Assembly: GCF_018403765.1 (NCBI RefSeq)
Contig: NZ_BOVQ01000009.1
Coordinates: 1 to 64,000, forward strand
DNA from: Lactococcus nasutitermitis
GTDB taxonomy: Bacteria; Bacillota; Bacilli; Lactobacillales; Streptococcaceae
DNA: 64,000 nt
Reading direction: 5' to 3'
Shown: one piece after another, positions 44,736 through 54,242 of the stretch
Layout: every line of letters starts with the position of its first letter
Numbering within the stretch: the first letter of the stretch is position 1
Notes under the pieces: model-generated
Told to the model about the DNA's origin: nothing
Databases searched by the model: none
Seen by the model: only the letters and a program-made list of their open reading frames with translations
Position numbers and translations under genes: made by a program

Positions 44736-46201
44736 TGACTTTTAACGACAAAACGGTCAAAGAACTCCACGAACTCCTTGTCAATAAAGAAATTTCAGTG
44801 ACAGAATTGACAAAAGCAACGCTCGAAGATATCAAGGTACGTGAAGAGCAAATCGGTGCATTTCTCAATGTGACAGAAAAAGAAGCTCTGGCACAAGCTG
44901 CGGAAATTGATGCACGTGGTGTGCGCGCAGAGGTATTGACAGACGGTATTCCGCTGGCCGTCAAAGATAATATCGTCACGAAAGATATTGAAACAACTGC
45001 CGCTTCAAAAATCTTGAAAACCTGGATGCCACCTTACGATGCGACGGTCACAGAAAAACTCTATGACAAGGGGATGATTATTGTCGGTAAAGCCAACATG
45101 GATGAATTTGCCATGGGTGGTTCTGGTGAGAATTCAGCAGTCAAACCAACGAAAAATGCTTGGAACCAGAAAAAAGTTCCTGGCGGCTCATCATCTGGCT
45201 CAGCTTCGTCTGTCGCTTCAGGCGAAGTGCGTTTGTCACTCGGTTCAGATACAGGAGGCTCTATTCGCCAGCCTGCAGCCTTTAACGGGATTGTCGGCTT
45301 GAAACCAACTTATGGTCGTGTGTCACGTTTTGGTTTGATTGCTTTTGGAAGTTCGCTTGACCAAATCGGTACATTTGCACCGACTGTTGAAGAAAATGCC
45401 GAATTGCTCCAAGTTATTTCTGGTTATGATGCAAAAGATAGCACCAGCTCAAACGTCGCTGTACCAGACTTTGGCAGCAAAATCGGTAAAGATATCAAGG
45501 GTATGAAAATTGCCTTACCAAAAGAATATTTTGGTGAAGGCATTGACGAAAAAGTCAAAGAGCAAATCCTCAAAGCAGCAAAACATCTTGAAAGCCTTGG
45601 TGCGACAGTTGAAGAAGTCAGCTTGCCACACTCAAAATATGGCGTTGCGGTGTATTACATCATTGCCAGCTCGGAAGCCAGTTCAAATTTGCAACGTTTT
45701 GACGGGATTCGTTTTGGTTATCGCGCCGACCACATTGAAAACCTCGAGGATGTTTATGTGAAATCTCGTTCAGAAGGTTTTGGAGATGAAGTGAAACGTC
45801 GGATTATGCTGGGAACATTTAGTTTGTCAGCAGGTTATTATGATGCCTATTTCAAAAAAGCTGGACAAGTGCGAACTTTGATTATTCAAGATTTTGCAAA
45901 AGTTTTTGAAAACTATGATTTGATTTTAGGCCCAACAGCACCAACGGTTGCCTATGATTTGGGAACACAATCGCACAATCCTGTTGCGATGTACTTGGCA
46001 GATTTGTTGACAATTCCTGTCAATTTGGCTGGGTTGCCAGGTATTTCAGTGCCTGCAGGCTTTGTTGATGGCTTACCTGTCGGAATGCAACTGATTGGAA
46101 AACGTTATGACGAAGAAACACTTTATCAAGTGGCTGCAGCATTTGAAGCAACAACAGACTATCATAAACAACAACCCGTGATTTTTGGAGGTGATAAATA
46201 A
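44735..46201 (+). CDS. gatA: Asp/Glu-tRNA amidotransferase subunit A
   Basis: This 488-residue amidase-signature enzyme has a catalytic Lys in [10 protein letters not shown], cis-Ser and Ser in [14 protein letters not shown] and [14 protein letters not shown]. It frees ammonia from glutamine for GatB. Coupled by overlap to gatC and gatB. Standard length. Confidence 0.98.
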   Translation: MTFNDKTVKELHELLVNKEISVTELTKATLEDIKVREEQIGAFLNVTEKEALAQAAEIDARGVRAEVLTDGIPLAVKDNIVTKDIETTAASKILKTWMPPYDATVTEKLYDKGMIIVGKANMDEFAMGGSGENSAVKPTKNAWNQKKVPGGSSSGSASSVASGEVRLSLGSDTGGSIRQPAAFNGIVGLKPTYGRVSRFGLIAFGSSLDQIGTFAPTVEENAELLQVISGYDAKDSTSSNVAVPDFGSKIGKDIKGMKIALPKEYFGEGIDEKVKEQILKAAKHLESLGATVEEVSLPHSKYGVAVYYIIASSEASSNLQRFDGIRFGYRADHIENLEDVYVKSRSEGFGDEVKRRIMLGTFSLSAGYYDAYFKKAGQVRTLIIQDFAKVFENYDLILGPTAPTVAYDLGTQSHNPVAMYLADLLTIPVNLAGLPGISVPAGFVDGLPVGMQLIGKRYDEETLYQVAAAFEATTDYHKQQPVIFGGDK

Positions 46202-47634
46202 TGAATTTTGAAACAGTAATTGGACTTGAAGTCCACGTGGAACTTAACACAAATTCTAAAATTTTCTCTCCAGCTTCAACAAGTTTTGGTTCTGACCCTA
46301 ATACGTCAACAAATATCGTTGATTGGGGCTTGCCAGGTGTCCTGCCAGTGCTAAACAAAGGTGTTGTTGACAGCGGAATTAAAGCTGCTTTGGCACTGAA
46401 AATGGCGATTCATCAAAGTATGCACTTTGACCGGAAAAACTATTTCTACCCTGATAATCCAAAAGCTTATCAAATCAGTCAGTTTGATGAACCGATTGGT
46501 TATAATGGGTCGATTGAAATTGAGCTTGAAGATGGTACACGAAAAAATATTCGTATTGAACGGGCGCACATCGAAGAAGATGCAGGAAAGAACACACACG
46601 GTACAGACGGCTATTCTTACGTTGATTTGAACCGTCAAGGTGTTCCATTGATTGAAATCGTCTCAGAAGCTGATATGCGCTCTCCTGAGGAGGCTTACGC
46701 TTATCTGACGGCACTTAAGGAAATCATTCAATATACGGGCGTTTCTGACGTCAAAATGGAAGAAGGCTCGATGCGTTGTGATGCCAATATTTCGCTACGT
46801 CCTTATGGGCAAGAAGAATTTGGGACAAAAACAGAGCTGAAAAACTTGAATTCCTTTAACTTTGTACGTCGTGGACTGCAATATGAAGTAGAACGTCAAG
46901 CAAAAGTGTTGCGTGCTGGTGGCGAAATTCGTCAGGAAACACGTCGTTTTGATGAAAAAACGAGTGAAACAATCCTGATGCGTGTCAAAGAAGGTTCTTC
47001 TGACTATCGTTATTTCCCAGAACCTGATTTGCCACGTGTGGAAATTTCTGATGAATGGATTGAAGAAGTGCGTGAAACCTTGCCAGAATTTCCAAAAGAA
47101 CGTCGGGCAAAATATCTCTCTGAATTTGGTTTGAATGATTATGATGCACGTCAAATTACGTCCAGCAAAGCAACTTCTGATTTCTTTGAAAAAGCAGTTG
47201 CGCTTGGAGGAGATGCAAAACTTGTCTCTAACTGGCTGCAAGGTGATGTTGCACAATATTTGAACGCTGAAAATCTGGAATTGAAAGATATTAAATTGAC
47301 ACCAGAAAATCTCACAGAAATGTTGCGGATTATCGCTGATGGTACAATTTCAAGTAAAATCGCTAAGAAAGTCTTTCTCGAACTTGCGAAAAATGGTGGT
47401 TCAGCAGAAGAATTTGTTAAGAAAGCTGGTCTGGTACAGATTTCTGACCCAGCACAACTTTTGCCACTGATTCACGAAGTCTTTGCGAAGAATGAAAAAT
47501 CTATCGCTGACTATAAGAGCGGGAAACAAAATGCAGCGAAAGCTCTCGTTGGTCAACTGATGAAAGCTACAAAAGGTCAAGCTAACCCACAAGTTGCGCA
47601 AAAACTCTTGTTTGAAGAACTTGATAAACAGTGA
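46201..47634 (+). CDS. gatB: Asp/Glu-tRNA amidotransferase subunit B
   Basis: 477 residues. The start [23 protein letters not shown] and [18 protein letters not shown] are family signatures; the C-terminal YqeY-like tail domain binds tRNA. GatB converts Glu-tRNA-Gln (and, in some species, Asp-tRNA-Asn) to the amide form. The ATG overlaps the gatA stop (TAATG). Terminator AAAAATCTCC/GGGGGATTTTT follows. Confidence 0.98.
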   Translation: MNFETVIGLEVHVELNTNSKIFSPASTSFGSDPNTSTNIVDWGLPGVLPVLNKGVVDSGIKAALALKMAIHQSMHFDRKNYFYPDNPKAYQISQFDEPIGYNGSIEIELEDGTRKNIRIERAHIEEDAGKNTHGTDGYSYVDLNRQGVPLIEIVSEADMRSPEEAYAYLTALKEIIQYTGVSDVKMEEGSMRCDANISLRPYGQEEFGTKTELKNLNSFNFVRRGLQYEVERQAKVLRAGGEIRQETRRFDEKTSETILMRVKEGSSDYRYFPEPDLPRVEISDEWIEEVRETLPEFPKERRAKYLSEFGLNDYDARQITSSKATSDFFEKAVALGGDAKLVSNWLQGDVAQYLNAENLELKDIKLTPENLTEMLRIIADGTISSKIAKKVFLELAKNGGSAEEFVKKAGLVQISDPAQLLPLIHEVFAKNEKSIADYKSGKQNAAKALVGQLMKATKGQANPQVAQKLLFEELDKQ

Positions 47635-47639
47635 TTTTG

Positions 47640-47667
47640 AAAAATCTCCTAAGGGGGATTTTTTTGC
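47640..47667 (+). terminator. Terminator of gatCAB
   Basis: AAAAATCTCC pairs with GGGGGATTTTT (one G-T) around TAA, then T residues. Confidence 0.8.
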
Positions 47668-47744
47668 GTGCTTCTCTACTGTAAAAAAGAGTGGTTTTTA
47701 TGCTATAATACATAAAAAGTAAGAATTAAGAAGGGGAAATTATC

Positions 47745-49217
47745 ATGAAAGCAGTCAGAGATGCGACATATTGGGCAGAGCAGGTACGTTCAGGAGAAAT
47801 ATCCGCGGCTGAGTTGCTTGACTATACTTTGATGAAGATTGAGCACCTCAACCCGCAGTATAATGCTGTTATTGCACATGATATTTTGCAAGCAAAACAG
47901 GACTTGCCAAAGACTAGGCAAGGTTTTTTTGCTGGAGTTCCTTTTCCTTTGAAAATGCTGGGACAAAGTCATGCTGGATTGCCAGCAACGGCGAGTTCTC
48001 GACTTTTTGAAAATGATGTGGCAACACGTGATAGCTATTATGTGACGAAGCTGATGGAAGCTGGTTTTACACCTTTTGGACAGACAAATGCACCTGAGTT
48101 TGGCTTCAAAAATATCACAGACTCTGCATTGTATGGCGATACACGGAATGTTTGGAACTTGGCTCATTATTCGGGCGGTTCATCTGGTGGGGCTGCTTCT
48201 GCGGTTGCTGCTGGTATGTTTCCTATTGCTGGGGCTTCTGATGGTGGTGGTTCTATACGCATTCCTGCGAGTTTTTCGGGGCTAATTGGCTTGAAAATGA
48301 CACGCGGACGAATGCCACAAGGTCCGGATGGTTTTAGGAGCTGGCAGGGCGCATCAATCGCTGGTGCGCTGACTGTTTCTGTGCGTGATACGGCGCGATT
48401 TGTTGCGGAAATGCAGGTGGTACAAGAAGCAGCACCTTATCAGGCACCTTTACTTGATAAAGAGCGTTTGTTGACAATTTCTGAGCCTAAAAAGCGTTTG
48501 GATATTGCATTTTCGTTAGAAGCACCTATTGCTGGGATTGAGATTTCTGATGATGCGAAAAATGCTGTGCTTAATGCTGTTGCATTTTTGAAAAGTCAAG
48601 GGCATCATGTTTATGAAGTGCCTTTTCCTCTTGATGCGCGTTATTTGATTGAGAGTTATTATCAGATGAATGCGGCGGAAACGGCTGCGATGCTTTTGCC
48701 TTGGGAAAGAATGGCAGGGCAGAAATTGACGAGCGATGCTGTTGAATTATTGACTTATGCTTTGCTGGAAACTGGGAGAAAAACACCTGTTGCGAGCTAT
48801 ATTGATGCGCTGGATGAGTGGGATGATGTGGCAGCGATTTTCGAGAAAAATATTTTTGAAGATTATGATGCGTTTTTGACACCGACTACTGCGAAAACAG
48901 CTCCTAAAATTGGTGAGGAATTGATGAGTTCTGAAGTCCTTGAAAAAATGGGCAACATTGCGGATAAGTCTTTTGCTGAGCAACTTGAGATTATTGAGGA
49001 AGCTTTTGAGCGTTCACTTGCTTATTCGCCTTATACTTTCATTAGTAATTTGACGGGACAGCCGGCTATTTCTTTGCCTGTTTATGTGTCTGATACGACA
49101 AATTTGCCAATGGGCATTCAATTTTGGGGACGAAAAAATAGTGAGATTGAGCTGTTGGAGATTGCTAAAGAGTTTGAAAATCATGGACAGTTTCGTCTGC
49201 CTGATTATTATTGCTGA
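47745..49217 (+). CDS. Amidase (amidase-signature family)
   Basis: 490 residues. The Ser-cisSer-Lys triad is intact: Lys in PFPLKMLGQ, the Ser segment YSGGSSGGAASAVAAG and GASDGGGSIRIPASF. It resembles GatA but lacks the GatA flanking sequences and is not coupled to gatB (own promoter with TATAAT near 47704). The substrate cannot be told; related enzymes act on many amides. SD AAGGGG. Confidence 0.88.
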   Translation: MKAVRDATYWAEQVRSGEISAAELLDYTLMKIEHLNPQYNAVIAHDILQAKQDLPKTRQGFFAGVPFPLKMLGQSHAGLPATASSRLFENDVATRDSYYVTKLMEAGFTPFGQTNAPEFGFKNITDSALYGDTRNVWNLAHYSGGSSGGAASAVAAGMFPIAGASDGGGSIRIPASFSGLIGLKMTRGRMPQGPDGFRSWQGASIAGALTVSVRDTARFVAEMQVVQEAAPYQAPLLDKERLLTISEPKKRLDIAFSLEAPIAGIEISDDAKNAVLNAVAFLKSQGHHVYEVPFPLDARYLIESYYQMNAAETAAMLLPWERMAGQKLTSDAVELLTYALLETGRKTPVASYIDALDEWDDVAAIFEKNIFEDYDAFLTPTTAKTAPKIGEELMSSEVLEKMGNIADKSFAEQLEIIEEAFERSLAYSPYTFISNLTGQPAISLPVYVSDTTNLPMGIQFWGRKNSEIELLEIAKEFENHGQFRLPDYYC

Positions 49218-49222
49218 TAAAT

Positions 49223-49246
49223 TTTTTGACAGACTTGTCAAAAAAT
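49223..49246. repeat. Dispersed palindrome copy after the amidase gene
   Basis: TTTTTTGACA-GACT-TGTCAAAAAA, just after the stop codon; it may also act as a weak terminator. Confidence 0.8.
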
Positions 49247-49253
49247 TTTTTAG

Positions 49254-49380
49254 TTAAAATTTAGTTTTGGTTGAGTAGAAGTTAAGTGAAGATGAGTAGA
49301 ATATATTTATTCCAATAAAAAAATTTTTCATGATGTTTACTCCTAAATAAAAAACGAGCGTCTGGTTAGCGCTCATTTTT
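49254..49380 (-). repeat. Repeat element X, copy 2, including the MATE gene terminator
   Basis: Minus strand: hairpin GAGCG/CGCTC (49374-49356) plus TTTTTT ends the MATE gene. Then AGGAG (49344-49340), eight bases, ATG AAA AAT TTT and a 25-codon frame (49331-49254). It is homologous to 13126-13221 on the same strand. Confidence 0.65.
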
Positions 49381-50748
49381 TTATACTGGGAGTTTTTGAT
49401 TTTTGGGGATTTCGATGGTTTCATTTTTTCGGAATTGGCGAATCATGCGAATAGTAGTTGGGATGAGGATGGAAGTTGAGCCAATCCATGCGGCAGGGCT
49501 GGCGGAGATAATCACAGAATAATTTAATAAAAGAACACCGATAATCGCAACACCAGCACGGAAAACAAGTTCCATAAATCCACAGATGGTCGGGATTTTT
49601 GCATTGCCCAATCCTTGAATGGTCGAACGTGTCACAAATAAAATCGCAAGTAGCCAGTAAAATCCGCCATTTCTTAGGTAATATTCACTTGCCATTTTGA
49701 TGACGGCAGACTGGTCTGGCGAGATAAATGCGGTCGTGAAGTAAAAGTTAAACACATTGAGGACAATCGCGAAGAAAATTGCCCAGCCGACGGCAATCGC
49801 AATCGAGCGGTAAAGTCCTTGATTTATCCGACGAAATTGCTTCGCACCGTAATTTTGTGCGGCAAATGTTGCCATACCAAGTCCCATAGTAATCATGGGA
49901 AGCATGGCGAGTTGGTCAATCTTGGAAACGATAGCTTGCGTGGCGACAGCGTTTGTCCCCATCTTGTTGAGCGCGATTTGCATGGTAATGGAACCAATCG
50001 CAATAATTGATGATTGGAAGCCCATTGGCACACCTAAACGAGCATGATGATTGAATTCTTTGCGGTCGAACTTTAGTAAATCTCGTGTGATGTTGAAATC
50101 TGGAACTTTGCGTTTGATGTAGATAAAAAGATAGGCAACGGAAATTGCTTGAGCTAGAATTGTAGCGGAGCTTGAGCCAATCAGTCCAAGATGAAAAACG
50201 AGAATGGCGACATATTCAAAAATAATGTTTAAAATACTTGCAACAATCAAAGCGTACAAGGGCGTTTTGGAATTTCCCAGCGCTCGAATGGCATTTGAGA
50301 GATAAGCATAAAGGTTTGAAGCTATCATTCCACCGAGCATGATGGTGAGAAAGACTTTTGCTCCCTCAAAAATCGCAGTTGGTGTTTGCATGACTTGCAA
50401 AAGTTGTCCGACGAAAATCACGGAAATGACACTGAGAACAATCGAGATGACGACGGTAAAGTAAAGTCCTGTCACAAAGGATTTTTTTACGGCGAGTTTG
50501 TCTTTTGCACCAAATCGCTGTGCAGTCAAAATCGTCAGTCCAGCAGTCATTCCCTGAGCAAATCCGACAATCAAAAAGTTGATGGAGCCGGTTGCACCAA
50601 CGGAAGCTAAAGCGTCCTTTCCTAAAGTTTGTCCGACAATCAGTGTATCTGCGGTATTGTAAAGAACCTGAAAAAAGTTTCCCAGCAGTAATGGGAGGGT
50701 AAATGCAATCAGTCCTTTAAAGATATTCCCTTTGGTTAAATCTTTCAT
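49381..50748 (-). CDS. MATE family efflux transporter
   Basis: This 455-residue protein has 12 helices in two halves. It starts MKDLTKGNIFKGLIAFTLPLLLGN, followed by FQVLYNTADTLIVGQTLGKDALASVGA, the MATE signature (NorM/DinF/MepA superfamily). It exports cationic drugs or metabolites with Na+ or H+; the substrate is unknown. A cre-like site lies between promoter and start, suggesting carbon control. Confidence 0.92.
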   Translation of the reverse strand: MKDLTKGNIFKGLIAFTLPLLLGNFFQVLYNTADTLIVGQTLGKDALASVGATGSINFLIVGFAQGMTAGLTILTAQRFGAKDKLAVKKSFVTGLYFTVVISIVLSVISVIFVGQLLQVMQTPTAIFEGAKVFLTIMLGGMIASNLYAYLSNAIRALGNSKTPLYALIVASILNIIFEYVAILVFHLGLIGSSSATILAQAISVAYLFIYIKRKVPDFNITRDLLKFDRKEFNHHARLGVPMGFQSSIIAIGSITMQIALNKMGTNAVATQAIVSKIDQLAMLPMITMGLGMATFAAQNYGAKQFRRINQGLYRSIAIAVGWAIFFAIVLNVFNFYFTTAFISPDQSAVIKMASEYYLRNGGFYWLLAILFVTRSTIQGLGNAKIPTICGFMELVFRAGVAIIGVLLLNYSVIISASPAAWIGSTSILIPTTIRMIRQFRKNETIEIPKNQKLPV

Positions 50749-50758
50749 GAAGTTTTCG

Positions 50759-50772
50759 TGTTAGCGCTTTCT
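50759..50772 (-). promoter_or_regulatory. cre-like site before the MATE gene
   Basis: On the minus strand AGAAAGCGCTAACA fits the cre consensus TGWAANCGNTNWCA at 13 of 14 positions. It lies just downstream of a possible -10 (TATAGA, 50775-50770). Confidence 0.6.
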
Positions 50773-50924
50773 ATAATGGCTTTTTTCTTTGGCAAGCCTA
50801 TAAATTTCTATCTTTATATTTTAGACTTTTTGTTGCTAGAAAGCAATGGGAATTTTGTTTTATTTTAGAGAAAATATTTTATCTTCTTAATGACGATTGG
50901 CAGTTGATGATTTTTGACGATAAA

Positions 50925-50944
50925 AAAACCGCCTTGCGGCGGAA
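50925..50944 (-). terminator. Terminator of cspA
   Basis: Minus strand: CCGCC-GCAA-GGCGG followed by TTTTTTT. Confidence 0.9.
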
Positions 50945-50957
50945 ATAAATTTTTTAA

Positions 50958-51155
50958 TTATTTAGTAACGTTGATTGCTTGAGGTCCGCGTGGGCCATCT
51001 TCAAGATCAAAGTTCACTTTTTGTCCTTCTTCAAGAGTTTTGAAGCCGTCGCCTTGGATTGCTGAGAAGTGTACGAATACATCTTTTCCATCTTCAGCAG
51101 TGATAAAGCCAAAACCTTTAGTGGCGTTAAACCATTTAACTGTTCCTTGTGCCAT
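50958..51155 (-). CDS. Cold shock protein (CspA family)
   Basis: 65 residues, [20 protein letters not shown], with RNP1 KGFGFI and RNP2 VFVHFSAI. A single-stranded nucleic-acid chaperone with an OB fold. SD GAAAGGAT. Extended -10 TGCTACACT upstream (minus strand, near 51199-51207). Which paralogue it is cannot be told. Confidence 0.96.
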   Translation of the reverse strand: MAQGTVKWFNATKGFGFITAEDGKDVFVHFSAIQGDGFKTLEEGQKVNFDLEDGPRGPQAINVTK

Positions 51156-51264
51156 TTTGATACATCCTTTCTTAAATTCCGTAAATCGTGTTTAGGAAAA
51201 GTGTAGCAAATAGCAAACATAATCTTAAAACAAAAACTTACAATTTCATGTTATCATAGATAGT

Positions 51265-51804
51265 ATGAAAAGTAAAGCAGAAATTCGACAAAATGTGATA
51301 AATTTGTTAAAAAATTTTGATATAGACGAAAAAAAGCGACAAACAGGAGAAATTTTAACTGATTTGACTCAGTCAAAAATCTGGCAGAAATCGCATAAAA
51401 TTGCACTTTATATGCCTATGACGATGGAATTTGACCTGCGAAAACTTTTTGACAGTTCTGTCAAAAATGATAAAATGAAAAAGAAAGAAATTTTAATTCC
51501 GAAAACTTTGTCAAATCATCAAATGATTTTTGTCAAATATGATTCAGCAGATTTGGAACGTTCGGATTTTGGTATGTTAGAGCCAAAAAATTGTCAGGAG
51601 GAAATTCCTGATTTGATTGTTGTGCCGGGTTTAGCATGGAATGAAGTGGGATTTCGCATTGGATTTGGTGGTGGATATTATGATCGTTATCTGAGTCATT
51701 TTTCGGGGGCAACGGTATCGGTTGCTTATGATTTTCAGCGGATTGATTTTGTCAATGAAGCGCATGATAAAGCTGTTCAACAAGTATTTACAGGGAGAAA
51801 ATAA
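51265..51804 (+). CDS. 5-formyltetrahydrofolate cyclo-ligase
   Basis: This 179-residue enzyme makes 5,10-methenyl-THF from 5-formyl-THF with ATP. Family motifs are PDLIVVPGLAWNEVGFRIGFGGGYYDRYL. A palindrome copy (51446-51467) encodes FDSSVKN between helix and strand (about residues 62-68), where relatives have a shorter helix end. There is no SD; extended -10 TGTTATCAT lies seven bases before the ATG, so the mRNA may be leaderless. Confidence 0.93.
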   Translation: MKSKAEIRQNVINLLKNFDIDEKKRQTGEILTDLTQSKIWQKSHKIALYMPMTMEFDLRKLFDSSVKNDKMKKKEILIPKTLSNHQMIFVKYDSADLERSDFGMLEPKNCQEEIPDLIVVPGLAWNEVGFRIGFGGGYYDRYLSHFSGATVSVAYDFQRIDFVNEAHDKAVQQVFTGRK

Positions 51805-52500
51805 ATGGATTTTGAAGCAATAAAAAAAGATTTTAATCAACACAAAGCAACTTATATTTTGACGATTGTGACGCTGGCGATTTGGCTGGGACAATACGTG
51901 ACTTTTGGCAATCAAGCGACGGCTTGGCAAAATATTGTTCAAGTTGGTGGACTTTACAAACTACAGATGCTTGTAGACCCAAGCCAAATGTGGCGCTTGT
52001 TTACGGCGATTTTTATTCACATTGGCTGGGGACACATCATGATGAATATGTTGACACTGTTTTTCATCGGGAGACAAGTCGAAGAAATCTTTGGCTGGCG
52101 CAGTTTTGCGGTGATTTACCTCCTTTCGGGGATATTTGGAAATGCGTTGTCATTTTTCATCACACCAGCTGGCGGCGTTTCGGCTGGTGCATCTGGCGCT
52201 ATTTTTGGGATTTTTGGTGCGGTTGCAGGGCTTGGCTATTTCACAGGAATGCCAGCATTCAAGCAGATTGGCAAGACTTTTCTCGTGTTGATTGTGATAA
52301 ATCTCGTTTATGATATGTTTGATTTAGGAACAATCAATATCTGGGCGCACATTGGTGGTGCGGTTGGTGGTTTATTGCTCTCAGCGATTTTCCCACCAAA
52401 AGCGTTGAAACGTGCCATTCCTCCACATTATCGCCTAATTTCGAGCATAGTGATGCTTGTGCTTTTTGTCGCTTTTCTTGTTATTCCCTTTGTTTATTAG
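51805..52500 (+). CDS. Rhomboid family intramembrane serine protease
   Basis: 231 residues and about seven helices. The loop after helix 1 leads to HIGWGHIMMNMLTLFFIG. The catalytic Ser is in GASGAIFGIFG and His in NIWAHIGGAVGGLL. It cleaves membrane proteins in the bilayer; the substrate is unknown. The ATG follows directly after the cycloligase stop, an order also found in Bacillus (yqgN-yqgP). Confidence 0.94.
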   Translation: MDFEAIKKDFNQHKATYILTIVTLAIWLGQYVTFGNQATAWQNIVQVGGLYKLQMLVDPSQMWRLFTAIFIHIGWGHIMMNMLTLFFIGRQVEEIFGWRSFAVIYLLSGIFGNALSFFITPAGGVSAGASGAIFGIFGAVAGLGYFTGMPAFKQIGKTFLVLIVINLVYDMFDLGTINIWAHIGGAVGGLLLSAIFPPKALKRAIPPHYRLISSIVMLVLFVAFLVIPFVY

Positions 52501-52515
52501 AAATGGAGCTGTGAG

Positions 52516-52902
52516 ATGAAGATAGAACACATCGGACTTTTTGTTCAAGATTTAGAAAATATGAAAATTTTTTATGAGCATTATTTTGGCGCTGTGGCGG
52601 GAGAAAAGTATCACAATCCAAAAACAAGCTTCCAATCCTATTTTTTGAGTTTTACAGATGGCGCGCGTCTTGAAATTGGGACACGAGAAGATTTGACAGC
52701 TTTGTCAAAAAATTCTCCTACACATTTTGGCTATGCTCATCTAGCGATTTCACTCGGTTCAGCCGAAAAAGTCGATGCACTCACTCAGCAATTTCGCAAA
52801 GATGATTTCACTGTCAAATCTGGACCAAGAACCACAGGGGACGGTTATTACGAAGCTGTCATCATTGACCCAGAGGGCAATGAAATCGAACTGACCATCT
52901 AA
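52516..52902 (+). CDS. VOC family protein (glyoxalase-like)
   Basis: 128 residues with two beta-alpha-beta-beta-beta modules: IEHIGLFVQDLENMKIFYEHYFG at the start, HFGYAHLAISLGS in the middle and IIDPEGNEIELTI at the end. Metal ligands could be His5, Glu57 region, His78 and Glu near 125. It may be a lactoylglutathione lyase-like or resistance protein. A palindrome copy (52692-52712) encodes LTALSK. SD TGGAG. Confidence 0.88.
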   Translation: MKIEHIGLFVQDLENMKIFYEHYFGAVAGEKYHNPKTSFQSYFLSFTDGARLEIGTREDLTALSKNSPTHFGYAHLAISLGSAEKVDALTQQFRKDDFTVKSGPRTTGDGYYEAVIIDPEGNEIELTI

Positions 52903-52905
52903 AAA

Positions 52906-52980
52906 TTTTTTGACAGAACTGTCAAAAAAGATTTTCATGCCAAAAAGTACTTCACATTTTTTGACAGTTTTGTCAAAAAA
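52906..52980. repeat. Two dispersed palindrome copies between VOC and GNAT genes
   Basis: Copies at 52906-52928 (centre GAAC) and 52957-52980 (centre GTTT), 28 bases apart. The second ends 12 bases before the -10 of the next gene. Confidence 0.85.
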
Positions 52981-53003
52981 TTTTTTTATGATAAAATAAA
53001 GCC

Positions 53004-54002
53004 ATGAATACGAATACAAAAAAAGAATTACTAGATTTGACAAAATATGCTTTTCACAAGCCAATCACAGGAGGAGACGAAGCCTTTTATCGCCTGCTTG
53101 ATGTTGCTCAGCCCTATATTCACAGAGAAAATAATCTTTTGACCTCAATGATTATTGATATTCCTTTTAATATTTACTGGAAAAATAGCACAGTAAAAAT
53201 GCTCGGAATAGGCTATGTAGCAAGCTATCCAGAGTACAGAGGAAATGGCGCCATCCGCAAACTCATGACGGAAATCCTGCAAGACAACTACAAAAAAGGA
53301 ACAGCCATTTCCTATCTTTCCCCATTTTCCTATGATTTTTACCGAAAATTTGGCTACGAATATGCTTTTGACAAAAAAATCTACACAGTCAAAGCCACAG
53401 ATTTTCCAAAAGGAAAACGCACAGCAGGTAAAATAACGCGCCAAACGCTCAGCGAAGCTCAAAAAGACCTCCAAGAAATCCATGAGCAACTTGACAATCA
53501 AGGAAGTGTCAAACGCGACAACTTTGCTTGGGATTATTATTTCAACTACAAATCTCAACCCTATTTTGCGATTTACAAAGAAGATGAAAAAGCGCTTGGT
53601 TACTTGATTTATGACTTTGACGGTATGACTTTTACAATCAAAGAACTCGCTTTTCTGAGTCAAGATGCAAAACAAGCTCTTTATCATTTTATCAATAGTC
53701 ACGCCGCGAGTTTTGACACCATTACATGGACAGCCCCAGCAAATACACAGCTGGAGTACGACTGCCCAGAACCAGCTCGTTTGCAGATTATTCAGCATCC
53801 TCATATGATGGCGCGCATTGTCAATCTCCAAGAATTTTTAAAAATCAATGGAACACCAGATTTTGCAGCAACAATTACTGATGATATCCTCCCAGAAAAT
53901 AACATCACAGTAGGCAATGGCAAAGCACAAACCATGACAATCGGAGAATTTACAGCAAAAATCTATCGAGAAAATCTCGTCATTCTCCGTGAAGAATTTT
54001 AA
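53004..54002 (+). CDS. GNAT family N-acetyltransferase, Eis-like, with SCP2-like C terminus
   Basis: 332 residues. The acetyl-CoA motif VASYPEYRGNGAIRKLM is in the first domain, then YLSPFSYDFYRKFGYEYAFDK, a second GNAT-like domain and a C-terminal sterol-carrier-like part, the layout of the Eis family. Substrate unknown. There is no SD; extended -10 TGATAAAAT ends six bases before the ATG, so the mRNA may be leaderless. Confidence 0.85.
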   Translation: MNTNTKKELLDLTKYAFHKPITGGDEAFYRLLDVAQPYIHRENNLLTSMIIDIPFNIYWKNSTVKMLGIGYVASYPEYRGNGAIRKLMTEILQDNYKKGTAISYLSPFSYDFYRKFGYEYAFDKKIYTVKATDFPKGKRTAGKITRQTLSEAQKDLQEIHEQLDNQGSVKRDNFAWDYYFNYKSQPYFAIYKEDEKALGYLIYDFDGMTFTIKELAFLSQDAKQALYHFINSHAASFDTITWTAPANTQLEYDCPEPARLQIIQHPHMMARIVNLQEFLKINGTPDFAATITDDILPENNITVGNGKAQTMTIGEFTAKIYRENLVILREEF

Positions 54003-54135
54003 ATTTTAATAACAGAAAAATAACGAAAAGATAACATAGAAACTAACATTAAAAATTGGTATAGATTTTAAAAAGCGATAATAAGCATTTTTCACAATTT
54101 TGGTCTAAAAATTCCAAACATAAAAATAGCAATAT

Positions 54136-54168
54136 AAAAATATATTCCAGAAATTGGAATATATTTTT
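54136..54168 (+). repeat. 14-bp perfect inverted repeat, terminator or operator
   Basis: AAAAATATATTCCA pairs with TGGAATATATTTTT around GAAAT. It stands 15 bases before the mupG -35, so it could end upstream transcription or bind a regulator. Confidence 0.6.
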
Positions 54169-54180
54169 TGTTATGATATC

Positions 54181-54217
54181 GCTTGCATTTTTAAAATGAA
54201 AACCTTATCATTAAAAT
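54181..54217 (+). promoter_or_regulatory. mupG promoter, twin of the PTS promoter
   Basis: TTGCAT (54183-54188), 17 bp and TATCAT (54206-54211). The block from CTTGCA to CATTA, including AAATGAAAACCTTATCATTA, recurs at 55392-55428, so both genes share a control site. Confidence 0.7.
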
Positions 54218-54242
54218 AAGCTTAAAAACAAAGGAGAAACAA

